From: Kribbella caucasensis
GTDB taxonomy: Bacteria; Actinomycetota; Actinomycetes; Propionibacteriales; Kribbellaceae
NCBI RefSeq assembly: GCF_004361855.1
Contig: NZ_SNWQ01000013.1
Coordinates: 186,001-250,000 of the forward strand
DNA length: 64,000 nt
Reading direction: 5' to 3'
Positions 16,186 through 25,265 of the stretch are shown here, piece by piece. Positions within the stretch are counted from its first letter, which is position 1; each line of letters starts with the position of its first letter. The translations under genes and the position numbers were made by a program. Below the pieces are notes generated by a model. That model was not told the origin of the DNA, did not search any database, and saw only the letters and a program-made list of their open reading frames with translations.

Positions 16186-16632
16186 TCAACCACTGCATCC
16201 GGCGGTTGACGACACCGGCCCCAGAACCACACCGTGCCCCGCCAGGTCGCCACCGCCAACGGCGCCGACAGGGTCTGCCTGCCGGGCGTGCCAACCGGAT
16301 CTGCCGGCGGGGTCGGCCGCTGGGGTGTGCCGACCGGGTACTGCGGGGTTGTGCTGGTGGGGCCTGCCGGCGGGGTCGGCCGCTGGGGTGCGCCGACCGG
16401 GTACCGCGGGGTTGTGCTGGTGGGGCCTGCCGGCGGGGTCGGCCGATGGGGGTGTGCCGGCCGGGTACCGCGGGGTGGTGCTGGTGGGGTCCGCCGAGTG
16501 GGCCCGCCAAACAGGGCCGCCAATCCCCCCGGAACGCAGAGGGCGACAACTCCACCCTCGTTAGCGTGATGAGTCCGGCGAGGGGCTTCGCTTTGGGGGA
16601 GATCTTCTTGACCAGGTGTTGATGATGGGGGA
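16186..16632. other. intergenic region with a 63-bp minisatellite
   Basis: About 450 bases between the HNH gene and the acetyltransferase gene. The centre is occupied by the repeat listed separately. Frames through it are Gly/Arg- or Pro/Arg-rich in every phase and I do not count them as genes. Confidence 0.6.
16301..16500. repeat. 63-bp tandem repeat, about three copies
   Basis: The phrase CTGCCGGCGGGGTCGGCCG recurs at 16301, 16364 and 16427, a period of exactly 63 bases. The units read CTGGGGTGTGCCGACCGGGT and GTTGTGCTGGTGGGG with few changes. The third copy is more diverged. A period of 21 codons keeps all frames open, but no translation looks like a protein. Confidence 0.85.
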
Positions 16633-17421
16633 GTGGACATCACCAGCCTTGGGTATCGGACTGATCTCTTGTTGCTGGCGTTGGCTGGTACTGAGCTCAC
16701 TGACAAGGGTGAGTACGTCGTGGTGCGGACGCCGGCGAATCCGACCTTCTGGTGGGGGAACTACCTGTTGTTCCGGACGCCGTTCGGGCCGGGGGACACC
16801 GCGCGGCGGGTGGAGATGTTCGAGCGAACGTTCCCCGACGCCAAGCACGGCGCGTTCGGCATCGATTCGACCGAGGGGGTGGTCGGGGCGGAGGACGAGC
16901 TTGCGGCGGCCGGGTTCTCGGTGGAGCGGAGCACGGTGATGACCGCGTCCGCAGTACGCGAGCCGGCCCGGCCGAACACGACCTTGCAGTACCGGTTCCT
17001 GACGAGTGATGACGACTGGGAGCAGTTGGTCGGACTGACCTTGGCGTCGTCGCCTATGGAGATCGGGGGGTACAACGACTTCGTCCGGCGGAAGGTGCTG
17101 GCCGAGCGGAAGCTGGTCGAGGACGGGCACGCGAAGTGGTTCGGGGCGTTCGACGGTGAGCGGTTGCAGGCGTCGCTGGGGCTGGTCTCGGACGGCAGCG
17201 GTGTCGCCCGGTTCCAGAATGTGCAGACGCATCCCGATGAGCGGTCCCGCGGGCTCGCGAGCACACTCGTCCACCGAGCCTCGACGTACGGCTTGTCCGA
17301 GCTCGGGGCGCGGACGCTGGTGATGGTCGCGGACCCGGAGTACCTCGCGATCCGGCTCTATCGCGCCCTCGGCTTCACCGATTCCGAGACCCAGATCCAG
17401 CTCACCAAACCCTCACCCTGA
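16633..17421 (+). CDS. GNAT-family N-acetyltransferase
   Basis: Two-part protein of 262 residues. The N-terminal half (about 1-110) is a GNAT-related region with WWGNYLLFRTPFGPGD. The C-terminal half is a complete acetyltransferase core: SLGLVSDGSGVARFQNVQTH, then the acetyl-CoA loop DERSRGLASTLVHRAS and the closing LYRALGFTDSE. The acceptor substrate is unknown. GTG at 16633 is used; the GGGGGA before it is very close, so the exact start is uncertain. The next gene lies 76 bases downstream on the same strand. Confidence 0.85.
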   Translation: MDITSLGYRTDLLLLALAGTELTDKGEYVVVRTPANPTFWWGNYLLFRTPFGPGDTARRVEMFERTFPDAKHGAFGIDSTEGVVGAEDELAAAGFSVERSTVMTASAVREPARPNTTLQYRFLTSDDDWEQLVGLTLASSPMEIGGYNDFVRRKVLAERKLVEDGHAKWFGAFDGERLQASLGLVSDGSGVARFQNVQTHPDERSRGLASTLVHRASTYGLSELGARTLVMVADPEYLAIRLYRALGFTDSETQIQLTKPSP

Positions 17422-17497
17422 GCTCGTCGTCAACGGTCACGTCGACCAGCTCGAACCGGCTGCCGTCGGTCACCACGAGGCGTGAAAGGGTGGGCCT

Positions 17498-18250
17498 ATG
17501 AGTGAGATCGTGGCTGGGCGTGGCGTTGCGCTGGTGACGGGTGGGAGCCGGGGGATCGGTGCGGCCGCGGCCGTGGAGTTGGCGCGGGACGGGTGGAATG
17601 TGGGGATCAGCTACCGCACCCGCGCGGATGAGGCGAAGCGGGTTGTGGATGCTTGTACGGAACTCGGGCGGCGCGCGTTCGCAGTGCAGGCTGATGTGGC
17701 CGAGGCCGATGACGTCGAGGGGTTGTTCGATGGGGTGACGGCCGAACTGGGGGCGATCGGTGCCGTGATCAACAATGCCGGGATCGTCTCGCCGTCCGGG
17801 CGGGTCGACCAGTACGACGTGGCGCGGCTGGAGCGGGTCTTCAGGATCAACTCGATCGGGGCGTTCCTGGTCGCGGGCGCGGCCGTACGCCGGATGTCCA
17901 CGGCGCACGGTGGATCGGGTGGGGTGATCGTGAACGTGTCGTCGCGGGCCTCGGTGCTCGGGTCGGCCGGCGAGTACGTCGACTACGCGAGTAGCAAGGC
18001 CGCGGTGGACGCGCTCACGGTCGGGCTGGCGAATGAGGTCGCGAAGGAAGGGATCCGGGTGCTCGGTATCCGTCCCGGTCTGATCGAGACCGACATCCAC
18101 GAGCCCGGCCGCCTCGACCGCATCGGCACCACGCCGCCTCTCGGCCGCCCTGGGACCGCCCACGAGGTCGCCGCACTGATCACCTTCCTCGCCTCCGACC
18201 GCTCGTCCTATATGACCGGCTCCACCATCGACGTAGCCGGCGGCCGCTAA
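17498..18250 (+). CDS. SDR-family oxidoreductase (FabG-like)
   Basis: Classical NAD(P)-dependent short-chain dehydrogenase of 250 residues. The cofactor motif TGGSRGIG is at about residues 15-22, NNAG at about 91-94, the catalytic Ser is in NVSSRAS, and YASSK carries the Tyr-Lys pair. The end ITFLASDRSSYMTGSTIDVAGG is typical of 3-ketoacyl reductase-like members. ATG at 17498 has AAAGGGTGGG upstream. It stands alone or follows the acetyltransferase gene. The substrate is unknown. Confidence 0.9.
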   Translation: MSEIVAGRGVALVTGGSRGIGAAAAVELARDGWNVGISYRTRADEAKRVVDACTELGRRAFAVQADVAEADDVEGLFDGVTAELGAIGAVINNAGIVSPSGRVDQYDVARLERVFRINSIGAFLVAGAAVRRMSTAHGGSGGVIVNVSSRASVLGSAGEYVDYASSKAAVDALTVGLANEVAKEGIRVLGIRPGLIETDIHEPGRLDRIGTTPPLGRPGTAHEVAALITFLASDRSSYMTGSTIDVAGGR

Positions 18251-18252
18251 CA

Positions 18253-18266
18253 GGCCTGGCTAGGCC
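18253..18266. terminator. small stem-loop between convergent SDR and cyclase genes
   Basis: GGCCT (18253-18257) and AGGCC (18262-18266) around GGCT. It overlaps the stop codon of the cyclase gene and is weak. Confidence 0.3.
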
Positions 18267-19822
18267 GGGTGGGCTAGGCGGGTGGTGGATTGGCGGCCTC
18301 GGACGGTGACGTCTTCGCCGGGGTGCCAGTGGGTGGATTCGGTGGCGGCGGCTTTTTCGACGGCTGTCATCGAGGCGAGCAGGCGGGCGGGGGTCGACTT
18401 GGCCAGCGAGCTGAGGCGGGCGGCTTCGTTCACGGGGTCGCCGATGACGGTGTACTCGTGCCGCCGTACGTCGCCGACCGTCCCCGCCACGACGATGCCG
18501 GCCGTGATCCCGATCCCGGCCGTTGCCTCGGGCAACTCGTCGGCCAGTCGCCGGGACAGCGCTCGACCCGTCTGCAGAGCACTCCCCGCGGCGTCCGGGA
18601 GTTCAGTGGGCGCGCCGAAGATCGCGAGCGCCGCGTCGCCGGCGAACTTGTTCACGAAGCCGCCGTTCCGGTCGACCTCGTCCACGACGACGGCGAAGAA
18701 CCGGTTGAGCAGCTGAACCACCTCGGCCGCCGGCCGGGTCGCAGCGAGCTCGGTTGAGCCGACCAGGTCGATGAAGAGTACGGCCGCGAACCGTTCCTCG
18801 CCGCCGAGCGAATCACTCGTCAGCGCTTCGCGGACCACCTCGGTCCCGACGTACCGGCCGAAGAGATCGCGGAGGCGTTCGCGTTCGCGCAGGCCGGCCG
18901 CCATCCGGTTGAAGCCGGCCTGGAGCGAGCCGAGTTCGGTGCCGTCGAAGACCGGGATCCGTACGTCCAGGTCGCCGTTGCCGATCACGGTGAGCGCGTT
19001 CCGTACCGAGCGCACCGGCGCGACCACCGACTTGGCCGACAGCATCGCCAGCGCGCCACCGGACACCAGGACGACGGTGCCGAGGGCAAGGATGATGACG
19101 GACAGCCGGGTCGCGGACACGTTCCCCTCGAACAACGCGAGCGCGGCGGTCAGCATCAGCCCGAGCACGGGAATCCCCGATCCGACCGCCCAGAAGAACT
19201 CCATCCGGGCATTCAGACCGGCGGCGAGCAGCCGGCGCGGCGGCGGTTCGTCGGCGAGCGCCCGCGCGGCGATCGGCCGGAGCGCGAACTCCGCCAGCAG
19301 GTAGGACACCGCACAGGTCATGATGCCGCCGTCGATCGTGGTGATCACGATCCGGTGCGCGCTCTCCGGCTGCAGGAACAGCGTGATCAGGCCGAAGATC
19401 ACCACCGCCAGCAACCAGAGGAACACCTCGATCAGGGTCAGCCAGAACGGCAGCCGCAAGGTCGCGATCTGCTCGCGACGGGTGGCCGGTCGGTCCCGGA
19501 TGACCCAGTCCGTGACGCGCAGCGCCAGCCGGGTGCTCCACAAGCAGCCGACCACCATCGCGATCACCAGGTACGCCGGAATCACCACGATCTGGACGAA
19601 CTTGAGCTCTTCGGTACTCGGCGGACCCGGCAGGATGAATACCGCGAGCACGAAGGTGAACGCGGCACCGATCAGGTTGACGCCGACCGAGAACACGCTC
19701 AGCAAGGTCTGCACCCGGAACCGCAGCATCCGCGGACTCTGGTCCGCCGGCCCGAGCAACCAGGACCCGAACGGCCGCCGCCGCAACACCACCTCCGCAC
19801 TACCCTGCGACATCATGCTCAC
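18260..19822 (-). CDS. membrane-bound class III adenylate/guanylate cyclase
   Basis: About six membrane segments (residues 35-270), then a HAMP linker (LSAKSVVAPVRSVRNALTVI), then a catalytic domain (about 345-510). All catalytic elements are present: metal Asp in LFIDLVGST and FAGDAALAIFG, substrate Lys in VNKFAGD, Asp in VIGDPVNEAARL, and the Asn/Arg pair in the same helix. It makes cAMP or cGMP from the nucleotide triphosphate. The layout matches mycobacterial cyclases of the Rv1318c-Rv1320c/Rv3645 kind. Start choices are GTG 19822 or ATG 19816. A 14-bp perfect palindrome lies immediately upstream. Confidence 0.92.
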   Translation of the reverse strand: MSMMSQGSAEVVLRRRPFGSWLLGPADQSPRMLRFRVQTLLSVFSVGVNLIGAAFTFVLAVFILPGPPSTEELKFVQIVVIPAYLVIAMVVGCLWSTRLALRVTDWVIRDRPATRREQIATLRLPFWLTLIEVFLWLLAVVIFGLITLFLQPESAHRIVITTIDGGIMTCAVSYLLAEFALRPIAARALADEPPPRRLLAAGLNARMEFFWAVGSGIPVLGLMLTAALALFEGNVSATRLSVIILALGTVVLVSGGALAMLSAKSVVAPVRSVRNALTVIGNGDLDVRIPVFDGTELGSLQAGFNRMAAGLRERERLRDLFGRYVGTEVVREALTSDSLGGEERFAAVLFIDLVGSTELAATRPAAEVVQLLNRFFAVVVDEVDRNGGFVNKFAGDAALAIFGAPTELPDAAGSALQTGRALSRRLADELPEATAGIGITAGIVVAGTVGDVRRHEYTVIGDPVNEAARLSSLAKSTPARLLASMTAVEKAAATESTHWHPGEDVTVRGRQSTTRLAHPA

Positions 19823-19823
19823 A

Positions 19824-19837
19824 GTCTGCTAGCAGAC
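19824..19837. promoter_or_regulatory. 14-bp perfect palindrome at the cyclase start
   Basis: GTCTGCTAGCAGAC lies 2 bases from the GTG at 19822. It may be an operator or a hairpin in the leader. Confidence 0.45.
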
Positions 19838-19873
19838 CCGGGTCTTCCCGCAACTGCCTTACCACTTGCTGGT

Positions 19874-19879
19874 TACCGT
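19874..19879 (+). promoter_or_regulatory. -10 hexamer TACCGT of the CapA-like gene (leaderless)
   Basis: TACCGT ends 6 bases before the ATG at 19886, and no ribosome site is present. Confidence 0.5.
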
Positions 19880-19885
19880 GGCGGC

Positions 19886-21274
19886 ATGGCGGTGCGGGTG
19901 GTGATCTCGCTGGTCGCCCTCTCGGTGGCCCTTGTCGCCGCCTGCTCGGACACCGGTTCCACCGAACCACCAGCCGGTACGCCGTCCGCCGCGCCGCCCG
20001 TCTCCGCAACGCCGACCTCAACTCGCCCACCCACGAGCAGCCCCAGCAATGAGCGGGCTGACCAGACCACCGAGCCGTTGGTGCTCGCGATCCACCCGAC
20101 CCGGGCGGCGCAGGACATCGATCTGGCGACCGCGAACCGCATCGCGCAAGGATCGCTGAAGACCTGGCGAGGCTTCCGGGTGGTCTCGTCGCTACGAGAG
20201 GCAGAACGGTCTCCCACGACGCTCGCCATCCTCCCCGCCTCGACCGTTGGCCCTTCGGTCCGGCCCATCACGATCGCCGGCGTCGATCCGTTCAAGGACC
20301 CCGCTCGCTATCCGCTCCGAACCAACGGCCCGCAACCCCCGGCGCAAGTGATCGACCTGACCATCGGCGGCGACGTGATGCTCGGTCGCCGGGTGGCCAC
20401 GGCGGCCGCGCGTACAGGCGATGTCTCCAGACCGCTCCGCGCGATCGGCCCGCGCCTGGCCGCAGCCGATCTCACCGTCGTGAACCTGGAGAGCACCCTC
20501 GCCCGCGCGGGCACCCCGCAGCAGGGCAACGATTCGTTCGCCGCCCCACCCGGAGTACTTGCCGGCCTGCGGGCCGCGGGCGTCGACGTACTCTCCCTGG
20601 CCAACAACCACACCGGCGACTTCCAGCAGCGGGCCCTGATAGAGACGGTACGTCTGGTGCGGCAGAGCGGCATCCAGCCGGTGGGTGCTGGGAGCAACCT
20701 TCAGGAGGCGGCCCGGCCGGTCGTCGTCACGAGGGGAGGAGTGCGCTTCGGTTTCCTGGCGTTCAACGCGATCGGCGAGACCCCGAGAGCGACCGCGACG
20801 AGTCCCGGCGCCTTGTCGCTCCGGATGCCGCCGAGGACAGGTCCGCTCAACCAGGGCGATCTGGCCGCGATCACCCGCTCGATCCGGACCCTGAAGGCGT
20901 CAGCGGACGTGGTCGTGGTCATCCCGCATTGGGGCCAGCAGTACACGCACAACCCTGTGCCCGCGCAGGATACGGTCGCCACCGCGCTCACCCAAGCCGG
21001 CGCCGACCTGGTGATCGGCGGCCATCCCCACTGGGTGCAGAGCGTGCGGTTCCCGGCCGGGAAGGTCGTCGCACACTCGCTGGGCAACCTGGTCTTCGAC
21101 ATGGACTTCGCGCAGCAGACCCAGGAAGGCGTCCTGCTCGAACTCACCTACTGGGGCAAGACCCTCAAGGCCGCCCGCCTGACCCCGTACGTCATCGGCG
21201 CCGACTTCAGCCCCCGAATCGTCACCGGCACCAGAGCCGAACAAATCCTCACCGACATCCGCACCGCCGGCTGA
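19886..21274 (+). CDS. CapA-family lipoprotein (PGA synthesis protein-like metallophosphatase fold)
   Basis: A lipoprotein signal VVISLVALSVALVAACSD puts the lipidated Cys near residue 20. A Ser/Thr/Pro-rich linker follows, then a small region, then the CapA domain from about residue 155: DLTIGGDVMLGRR, VVNLESTLA, SLANNHTGDF, VVIPHWGQQY, and VIGGHPHWVQ with SLGNLVFD. These histidines, Asn and Asp fit the metallophosphatase-like site of the family. CapA is named from poly-gamma-glutamate capsule synthesis, but single copies without capB/capC, as here, have no proven role. It is anchored outside the membrane. It ends 3 bases from the convergent M28 gene. Confidence 0.88.
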   Translation: MAVRVVISLVALSVALVAACSDTGSTEPPAGTPSAAPPVSATPTSTRPPTSSPSNERADQTTEPLVLAIHPTRAAQDIDLATANRIAQGSLKTWRGFRVVSSLREAERSPTTLAILPASTVGPSVRPITIAGVDPFKDPARYPLRTNGPQPPAQVIDLTIGGDVMLGRRVATAAARTGDVSRPLRAIGPRLAAADLTVVNLESTLARAGTPQQGNDSFAAPPGVLAGLRAAGVDVLSLANNHTGDFQQRALIETVRLVRQSGIQPVGAGSNLQEAARPVVVTRGGVRFGFLAFNAIGETPRATATSPGALSLRMPPRTGPLNQGDLAAITRSIRTLKASADVVVVIPHWGQQYTHNPVPAQDTVATALTQAGADLVIGGHPHWVQSVRFPAGKVVAHSLGNLVFDMDFAQQTQEGVLLELTYWGKTLKAARLTPYVIGADFSPRIVTGTRAEQILTDIRTAG

Positions 21275-21277
21275 CTC

Positions 21278-22288
21278 CTAGCTGTCGAGCCAGGCCGCGA
21301 CCACCCGTCCCATCCGGCCGAGTTGCGCCGGCTCCACGACCCGGGGCAGATCCCGCGGACTGTGGTACTCCGCGTACGGCGTACTCCCCAACCGCACCCC
21401 GGCCAGCCCCGCCCGCACGAAGGACCAATGATCACTCGACCTGTTCACACACGCCCGACTCGGTACGCCGACCCGCGCCGCGACCCCGCGCAACTCGTTC
21501 CGCAGCTCCACCTGATCCGCCAGCCCGGAACAGATCGGTATGACGGATCCGACGCCCACCCGATCGAGCGAGACCATCCCACGCAACGCATTCCGCTGCA
21601 CCGCGGACAGCGACGCCACATAGGCCCGCGAACCGTAGTGATGCCGGTTGTCGCCGTCACCACGTGGTTCCTCGGCGCCGAAGGCAACAAATACGGTGGG
21701 AAGCTGCGGCTCCCGCTCCCGGTAGAGCTGAGCGGTACCCAGCAGCACCGAGATCCCCGACGCGTTGTCCTCCGCACCAGGAGCCTGCGGAACGGTGTCG
21801 AGGTGAGCCCCGAGCACCCGATGCGGCACAGTGGGGTCGAAGCCGGGCTTGGTGGCGATCAGGTTCCAGGTAGTACCCGCACGGACCGGGACGCCCCACG
21901 ACACGCCCACGGGAACCTGAACCGCCTGCCGCCTCACCTGGTACCCCGCGTCGCGGAAGCGCTGTTCGAGCCACGCCAGCGCCCGGCGATACGTTGTACT
22001 GGTCGCCTCGCGCGGACCTAGCCCGGCCAGGTAACGCACAGTGCCCATCGCCGCAGCACTGTCGAAGGCCCGCACCTCAGTCCGAGAAGACGTAGGCCCA
22101 GCGGTCGGGGTCGGAGTCGGCGTCGCGCTTGCGGTGGGGCCGGCCGGCGCGGGGCTCGACGGCGCAGACGTGGGTGAAGACGAAGACGCAGACGCAGGCG
22201 GTGGCGCAGGGCTCGGCGAGCCGCTGGTGCAGGCGGTGGTAGCGAGCACAGCAAGCAGCGCGCCCAGCGAGAAAGTGGCAGCCCGCAT
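21278..22288 (-). CDS. M28 family zinc aminopeptidase lipoprotein
   Basis: Signal peptide FSLGALLAVLATTACTSG with a lipobox ending in Cys near residue 20, then a Ser/Thr/Pro linker to about residue 70, then an M28 peptidase domain. Zinc ligands can be read in GAHLDTVPQAPGAEDNASG, the Glu pair in VFVAFGAEEPRGDGD, and the late His in AEYHSPRD. It should trim peptides at the cell surface. ATG at 22288 is chosen because it begins the signal peptide; the frame is open to 22357. Convergent with the CapA-like gene. Confidence 0.9.
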   Translation of the reverse strand: MRAATFSLGALLAVLATTACTSGSPSPAPPPASASSSSPTSAPSSPAPAGPTASATPTPTPTAGPTSSRTEVRAFDSAAAMGTVRYLAGLGPREATSTTYRRALAWLEQRFRDAGYQVRRQAVQVPVGVSWGVPVRAGTTWNLIATKPGFDPTVPHRVLGAHLDTVPQAPGAEDNASGISVLLGTAQLYREREPQLPTVFVAFGAEEPRGDGDNRHHYGSRAYVASLSAVQRNALRGMVSLDRVGVGSVIPICSGLADQVELRNELRGVAARVGVPSRACVNRSSDHWSFVRAGLAGVRLGSTPYAEYHSPRDLPRVVEPAQLGRMGRVVAAWLDS

Positions 22289-22444
22289 GCCTCCATACTG
22301 CCTATCGTCCCCAACCCGAACCCACCTGAGCCTGGTCGGCGGTGAGCAGGTTGGCACCTTGCTGCCGGTGGCTCAAATCGGTCGCCTGAACCCCCGGATG
22401 TCCGGGTAGGGTCCACCGGACCGCCATTGTCTCGGGGAGTTTCT

Positions 22445-24214
22445 GTGACGCAAGACCGCCACTCGTACGCCGAACCAGCGCTGGTTCGGACCACCCACCT
22501 GGAGCTCGAACTCGACCTGGACTTCACCGCCAAGGTCGTCGAAGGCAGCGCCACCCACACGCTCGCCTGGTCCGGTTCCGACGACCGCCTCGTGCTCGAC
22601 ACCCGCGAGCTCACAGTGCTCGCCGTCGAAGGCTCCACCGCCGACGGCTGGGAGCCGCTGAACTTCAGCCTCGCCGACCCGGACCCCGAGCTCGGCTCCG
22701 CGCTGACGATCCACACCGCACAGCACGACCAGGTCCGCGTGAATTACCGAACCGCCCCGACCGCGACCGGCCTGCAATGGCTGGAACCGTCGATGACGGC
22801 CGGCGGCGTACTGCCGTTCATGTTCAGCCAGTCGCAGGCGATCCACGCGCGCAGCTGGGTCCCCGTACAGGACACCCCGAGCGTCCGGTTCAGCTACGCC
22901 GCACACGTCACGGCACCGCCCGACCTGATGGTGCTGATGAGCGCAGACAACGGCACCACGCCCCGCCGTACCGGCTCCTACCACGTCGTGATGCCCGAGC
23001 CGATCCCGTCGTACCTGCTGGCCATCGCGGCCGGGGACCTCGTGTTCGAGCCGATCGGGACGCGCGCCGGCGTCTGGGCCGAACCGGAGATGGCGAAGCA
23101 GGCCGCGACCGAGTTCGGTGACACCGAGGAGATGATGCGGGTCACCGAGGCGCTGTTCGGGCCGTACCGGTGGGGTCGGTACGACATCCTCGTGCTCCCG
23201 CCGTCGTTCCCGTACGGCGGGATGGAGAACCCGCGGATGACGTTCGCCACGCCGACCGTGGTGATCGGAGACAAGTCACTGGTCAGCGTGGTCGCGCACG
23301 AACTCGCGCACAGCTGGTCCGGCAACCTGGTCACTCAGGACAGCTGGGACGACATCTGGCTCAACGAGGGATTCACCAGCTACGTCGAGAACCGGATCGT
23401 CGAGGCCGTCTACGGGACCGAGTTCGCCGTGATGGAGACCGCGATCAAGCAGCACTCGACTGTGGTCAAGCTGGACCCCCTGCCCCTCGCTCAGCAGGCG
23501 GTCGAGCTGCCGGGCCTCAACCACCGGTCGGAGTACCACGGGACGACCTCGCTCGGCCCGCTGAAGGGCGCTTGGTTCCTGTCCTGGCTCGAGGAGCGGT
23601 TCGGCCGGGAGGTGTTCGACCCGTTCCTGCGCGGGTACTTCGACCGGTTCGCCTTCCGCAGCATCAACTCCGAGAACTTCGTCCAGCACCTGGAGGAACA
23701 CCTGCTGCAGGACCACCCGGGCGTGGTCACGGCCGACGAGGTCGCCGCCTGGCTGGACGAACCGGGGATCCCGGCCTTCGCCGAGCGGGCCGTCTCCGCG
23801 CGCTTCCAGATCGTCGACCAGCTCCGGGACAAGTGGCTCGTCACCGGTGACGTGCCGGCCGGTGCGACGGCGTGGACGACTCAGGAGTGGTTGCGCTTCC
23901 TCGACGCGGCGCCGGACGTGCTGACCGAGTCCCAGCTGCAGCAGCTCGACCGTGTGTTCAGCCTGACCGGTACGGCGAACGGGGAGATCGCCCGGCGCTG
24001 GTACTCGATCGTTGCCGCCAGCTCCTACCTCCCGGCGTACGACGAGCTGGCCGGCTTCCTCACCCGGGTCGGGCGAATGAAGCTGGTGCTGCCCGTCTAC
24101 CAGGCGCTCAGCACGACCGACGCGGGCCGCGCCTTCGCCACCGAGGTGTTCGCCGCGGCCAAGCCCGGGTACCACCCAATTACCACGGCGGCCGTTCAGA
24201 AGATGCTGGGGTGA
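22445..24214 (+). CDS. M1 family aminopeptidase (leukotriene A4 hydrolase-like)
   Basis: Zinc aminopeptidase of 589 residues. The exopeptidase motif PYGGMENP is followed by the zinc site HELAHSWSGNLV and NEGFTSYVE, 19 residues apart as required. A helical C-terminal domain of leukotriene A4 hydrolase type closes the protein. It lacks a signal peptide, so it acts in the cytoplasm, removing N-terminal amino acids from peptides. GTG at 22445 has GGGGAG upstream, and a TAGGGT hexamer lies at 22407-22412. It is close to the M28 gene but divergent from it. Confidence 0.93.
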   Translation: MTQDRHSYAEPALVRTTHLELELDLDFTAKVVEGSATHTLAWSGSDDRLVLDTRELTVLAVEGSTADGWEPLNFSLADPDPELGSALTIHTAQHDQVRVNYRTAPTATGLQWLEPSMTAGGVLPFMFSQSQAIHARSWVPVQDTPSVRFSYAAHVTAPPDLMVLMSADNGTTPRRTGSYHVVMPEPIPSYLLAIAAGDLVFEPIGTRAGVWAEPEMAKQAATEFGDTEEMMRVTEALFGPYRWGRYDILVLPPSFPYGGMENPRMTFATPTVVIGDKSLVSVVAHELAHSWSGNLVTQDSWDDIWLNEGFTSYVENRIVEAVYGTEFAVMETAIKQHSTVVKLDPLPLAQQAVELPGLNHRSEYHGTTSLGPLKGAWFLSWLEERFGREVFDPFLRGYFDRFAFRSINSENFVQHLEEHLLQDHPGVVTADEVAAWLDEPGIPAFAERAVSARFQIVDQLRDKWLVTGDVPAGATAWTTQEWLRFLDAAPDVLTESQLQQLDRVFSLTGTANGEIARRWYSIVAASSYLPAYDELAGFLTRVGRMKLVLPVYQALSTTDAGRAFATEVFAAAKPGYHPITTAAVQKMLG

Positions 24215-24217
24215 GGT

Positions 24218-24321
24218 GCGTACATATCGACATGACGATGTCCGGTGGGCGGCCGGTCGCCACGCCTGAGGGTGAGCACGAGATGGCCGCTGAAGGGACT
24301 ACCTCATGTCGATCCGTACGC
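24218..24321. terminator. long inverted repeat between convergent M1 and GNAT genes
   Basis: An 18-bp arm (24218-24235) and its inverted partner (24304-24321) match at 16 of 18 positions and are separated by 68 bases. The loop has a further GTGGGCG/CGCCAC hairpin. The element starts at one stop codon and ends at the other. It may be a bidirectional terminator or the remains of a small mobile element. Confidence 0.5.
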
Positions 24322-24324
24322 GAA

Positions 24325-25188
24325 CTAGCCGACGTGCAGGTAGTAGCGGTGGGTGTGGTGGAGGATCTGGTAGCCGAGGGTGTCGTTGACGCGGCGCATG
24401 GCGTGGTTGGTCGCGGCGGTGTCGGTAAGGAGGCCGGCCAGGTCGGGGTACGCGTCGCGGGCCTGGCGGATCTGCTCGGCCTTCATCCACAGGGAGAGGC
24501 CGCGACCGCGGTGGTCCGCCCGGACTACGGTGCCGTAGTGCTGCGCGTCGCCCTTGCCGTCACCGGGCACCACGAGCTCGGTGAAGCCCGCGACCTCGGT
24601 GCCGTGGAGGGCCGCGACAGTGTGGAGGTGGTCGCCCCGTTGCGCGATCACCTCCGCGGCGGATCGGCTCCGTTGGACGTCCCATGCCTCGACGCCGTAC
24701 GAGATGTCACCGATCGGCGCGTCGTTCATGCCTGCTCGGGTCTCGGTGAACGACTCGATCAGGTCGTCGGGCGGCACGCCATCCCACGACACGAGGCGAT
24801 AGCCGGACGGCGGTTCCGGTACTGCGGGGTGGTGGCCGGCGAGGGCGAGTCGGGTGAAGATCAGCGTGAGCCCGATCGTGAAGCCGTGTTTGGCCAGGAA
24901 GTGGTCGCCGGGGGAGTCGGCCTTGGCATCGAGGAGCACCGTGCGGGCGTCGTTCTCCCGGGCTGCTTCGACCGCGGCGTCAAGCAGGCGCGAGCCGATG
25001 CCGTGACGTCGCGAGCCCGGGTGGACCGCGAGTTCGAGCTCGGCGAGGTGGGACTGGGACGGCTTGCTGTTCAGCCGCAGGAACGCGGAGCCGGCCGGGT
25101 TGCCGTCCGCGTCGGCGGCGAGCCAGGCGAGGCGGCGGCTGAAGGCCCGGTAGTCGGGATCGGTCAGCGGCGTGATCGAGATGGACAA
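24325..25188 (-). CDS. tandem GNAT-domain acetyltransferase
   Basis: Two acetyltransferase modules. The first (about 1-130) has ELAVHPGSRRHGIGSRLLDA and the closing FLAKHGFTIG. The second (about 140-287) has VVRADHRGRGLSLWMKAEQI, then NHAMRRVNDTLGYQI. Such two-domain proteins resemble mycothiol-synthase-like folds, but the sequence is not clearly MshD. TTG at 25188 (SISITPLTD) is preferred because TACGTT lies 6 bases upstream; a TTG at 25224 would add 12 residues. The substrate is unknown. Confidence 0.8.
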   Translation of the reverse strand: MSISITPLTDPDYRAFSRRLAWLAADADGNPAGSAFLRLNSKPSQSHLAELELAVHPGSRRHGIGSRLLDAAVEAARENDARTVLLDAKADSPGDHFLAKHGFTIGLTLIFTRLALAGHHPAVPEPPSGYRLVSWDGVPPDDLIESFTETRAGMNDAPIGDISYGVEAWDVQRSRSAAEVIAQRGDHLHTVAALHGTEVAGFTELVVPGDGKGDAQHYGTVVRADHRGRGLSLWMKAEQIRQARDAYPDLAGLLTDTAATNHAMRRVNDTLGYQILHHTHRYYLHVG

Positions 25189-25265
25189 GCCCGCAACGTA
25201 ACGAACCGGACGCGTTCGGGGCAACTAGCCCTCATAGCCAGCACAGCTCTGCAACAGCACAGTCA

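Noticed and set aside
16186..16706. Minus-strand Pro/Arg-rich protein encoded by the 63-bp repeats
   Set aside because: No ribosome site, all frames are open because of the GC-rich 63-bp period, and the translation has no recognisable domain.
19886..21274. Complete poly-gamma-glutamate capsule locus
   Set aside because: Only a CapA-like gene is present; no capB or capC homologue lies nearby.
24218..24321. Insertion sequence
   Set aside because: Too short for a transposase and no visible target duplication; kept only as an inverted-repeat element.
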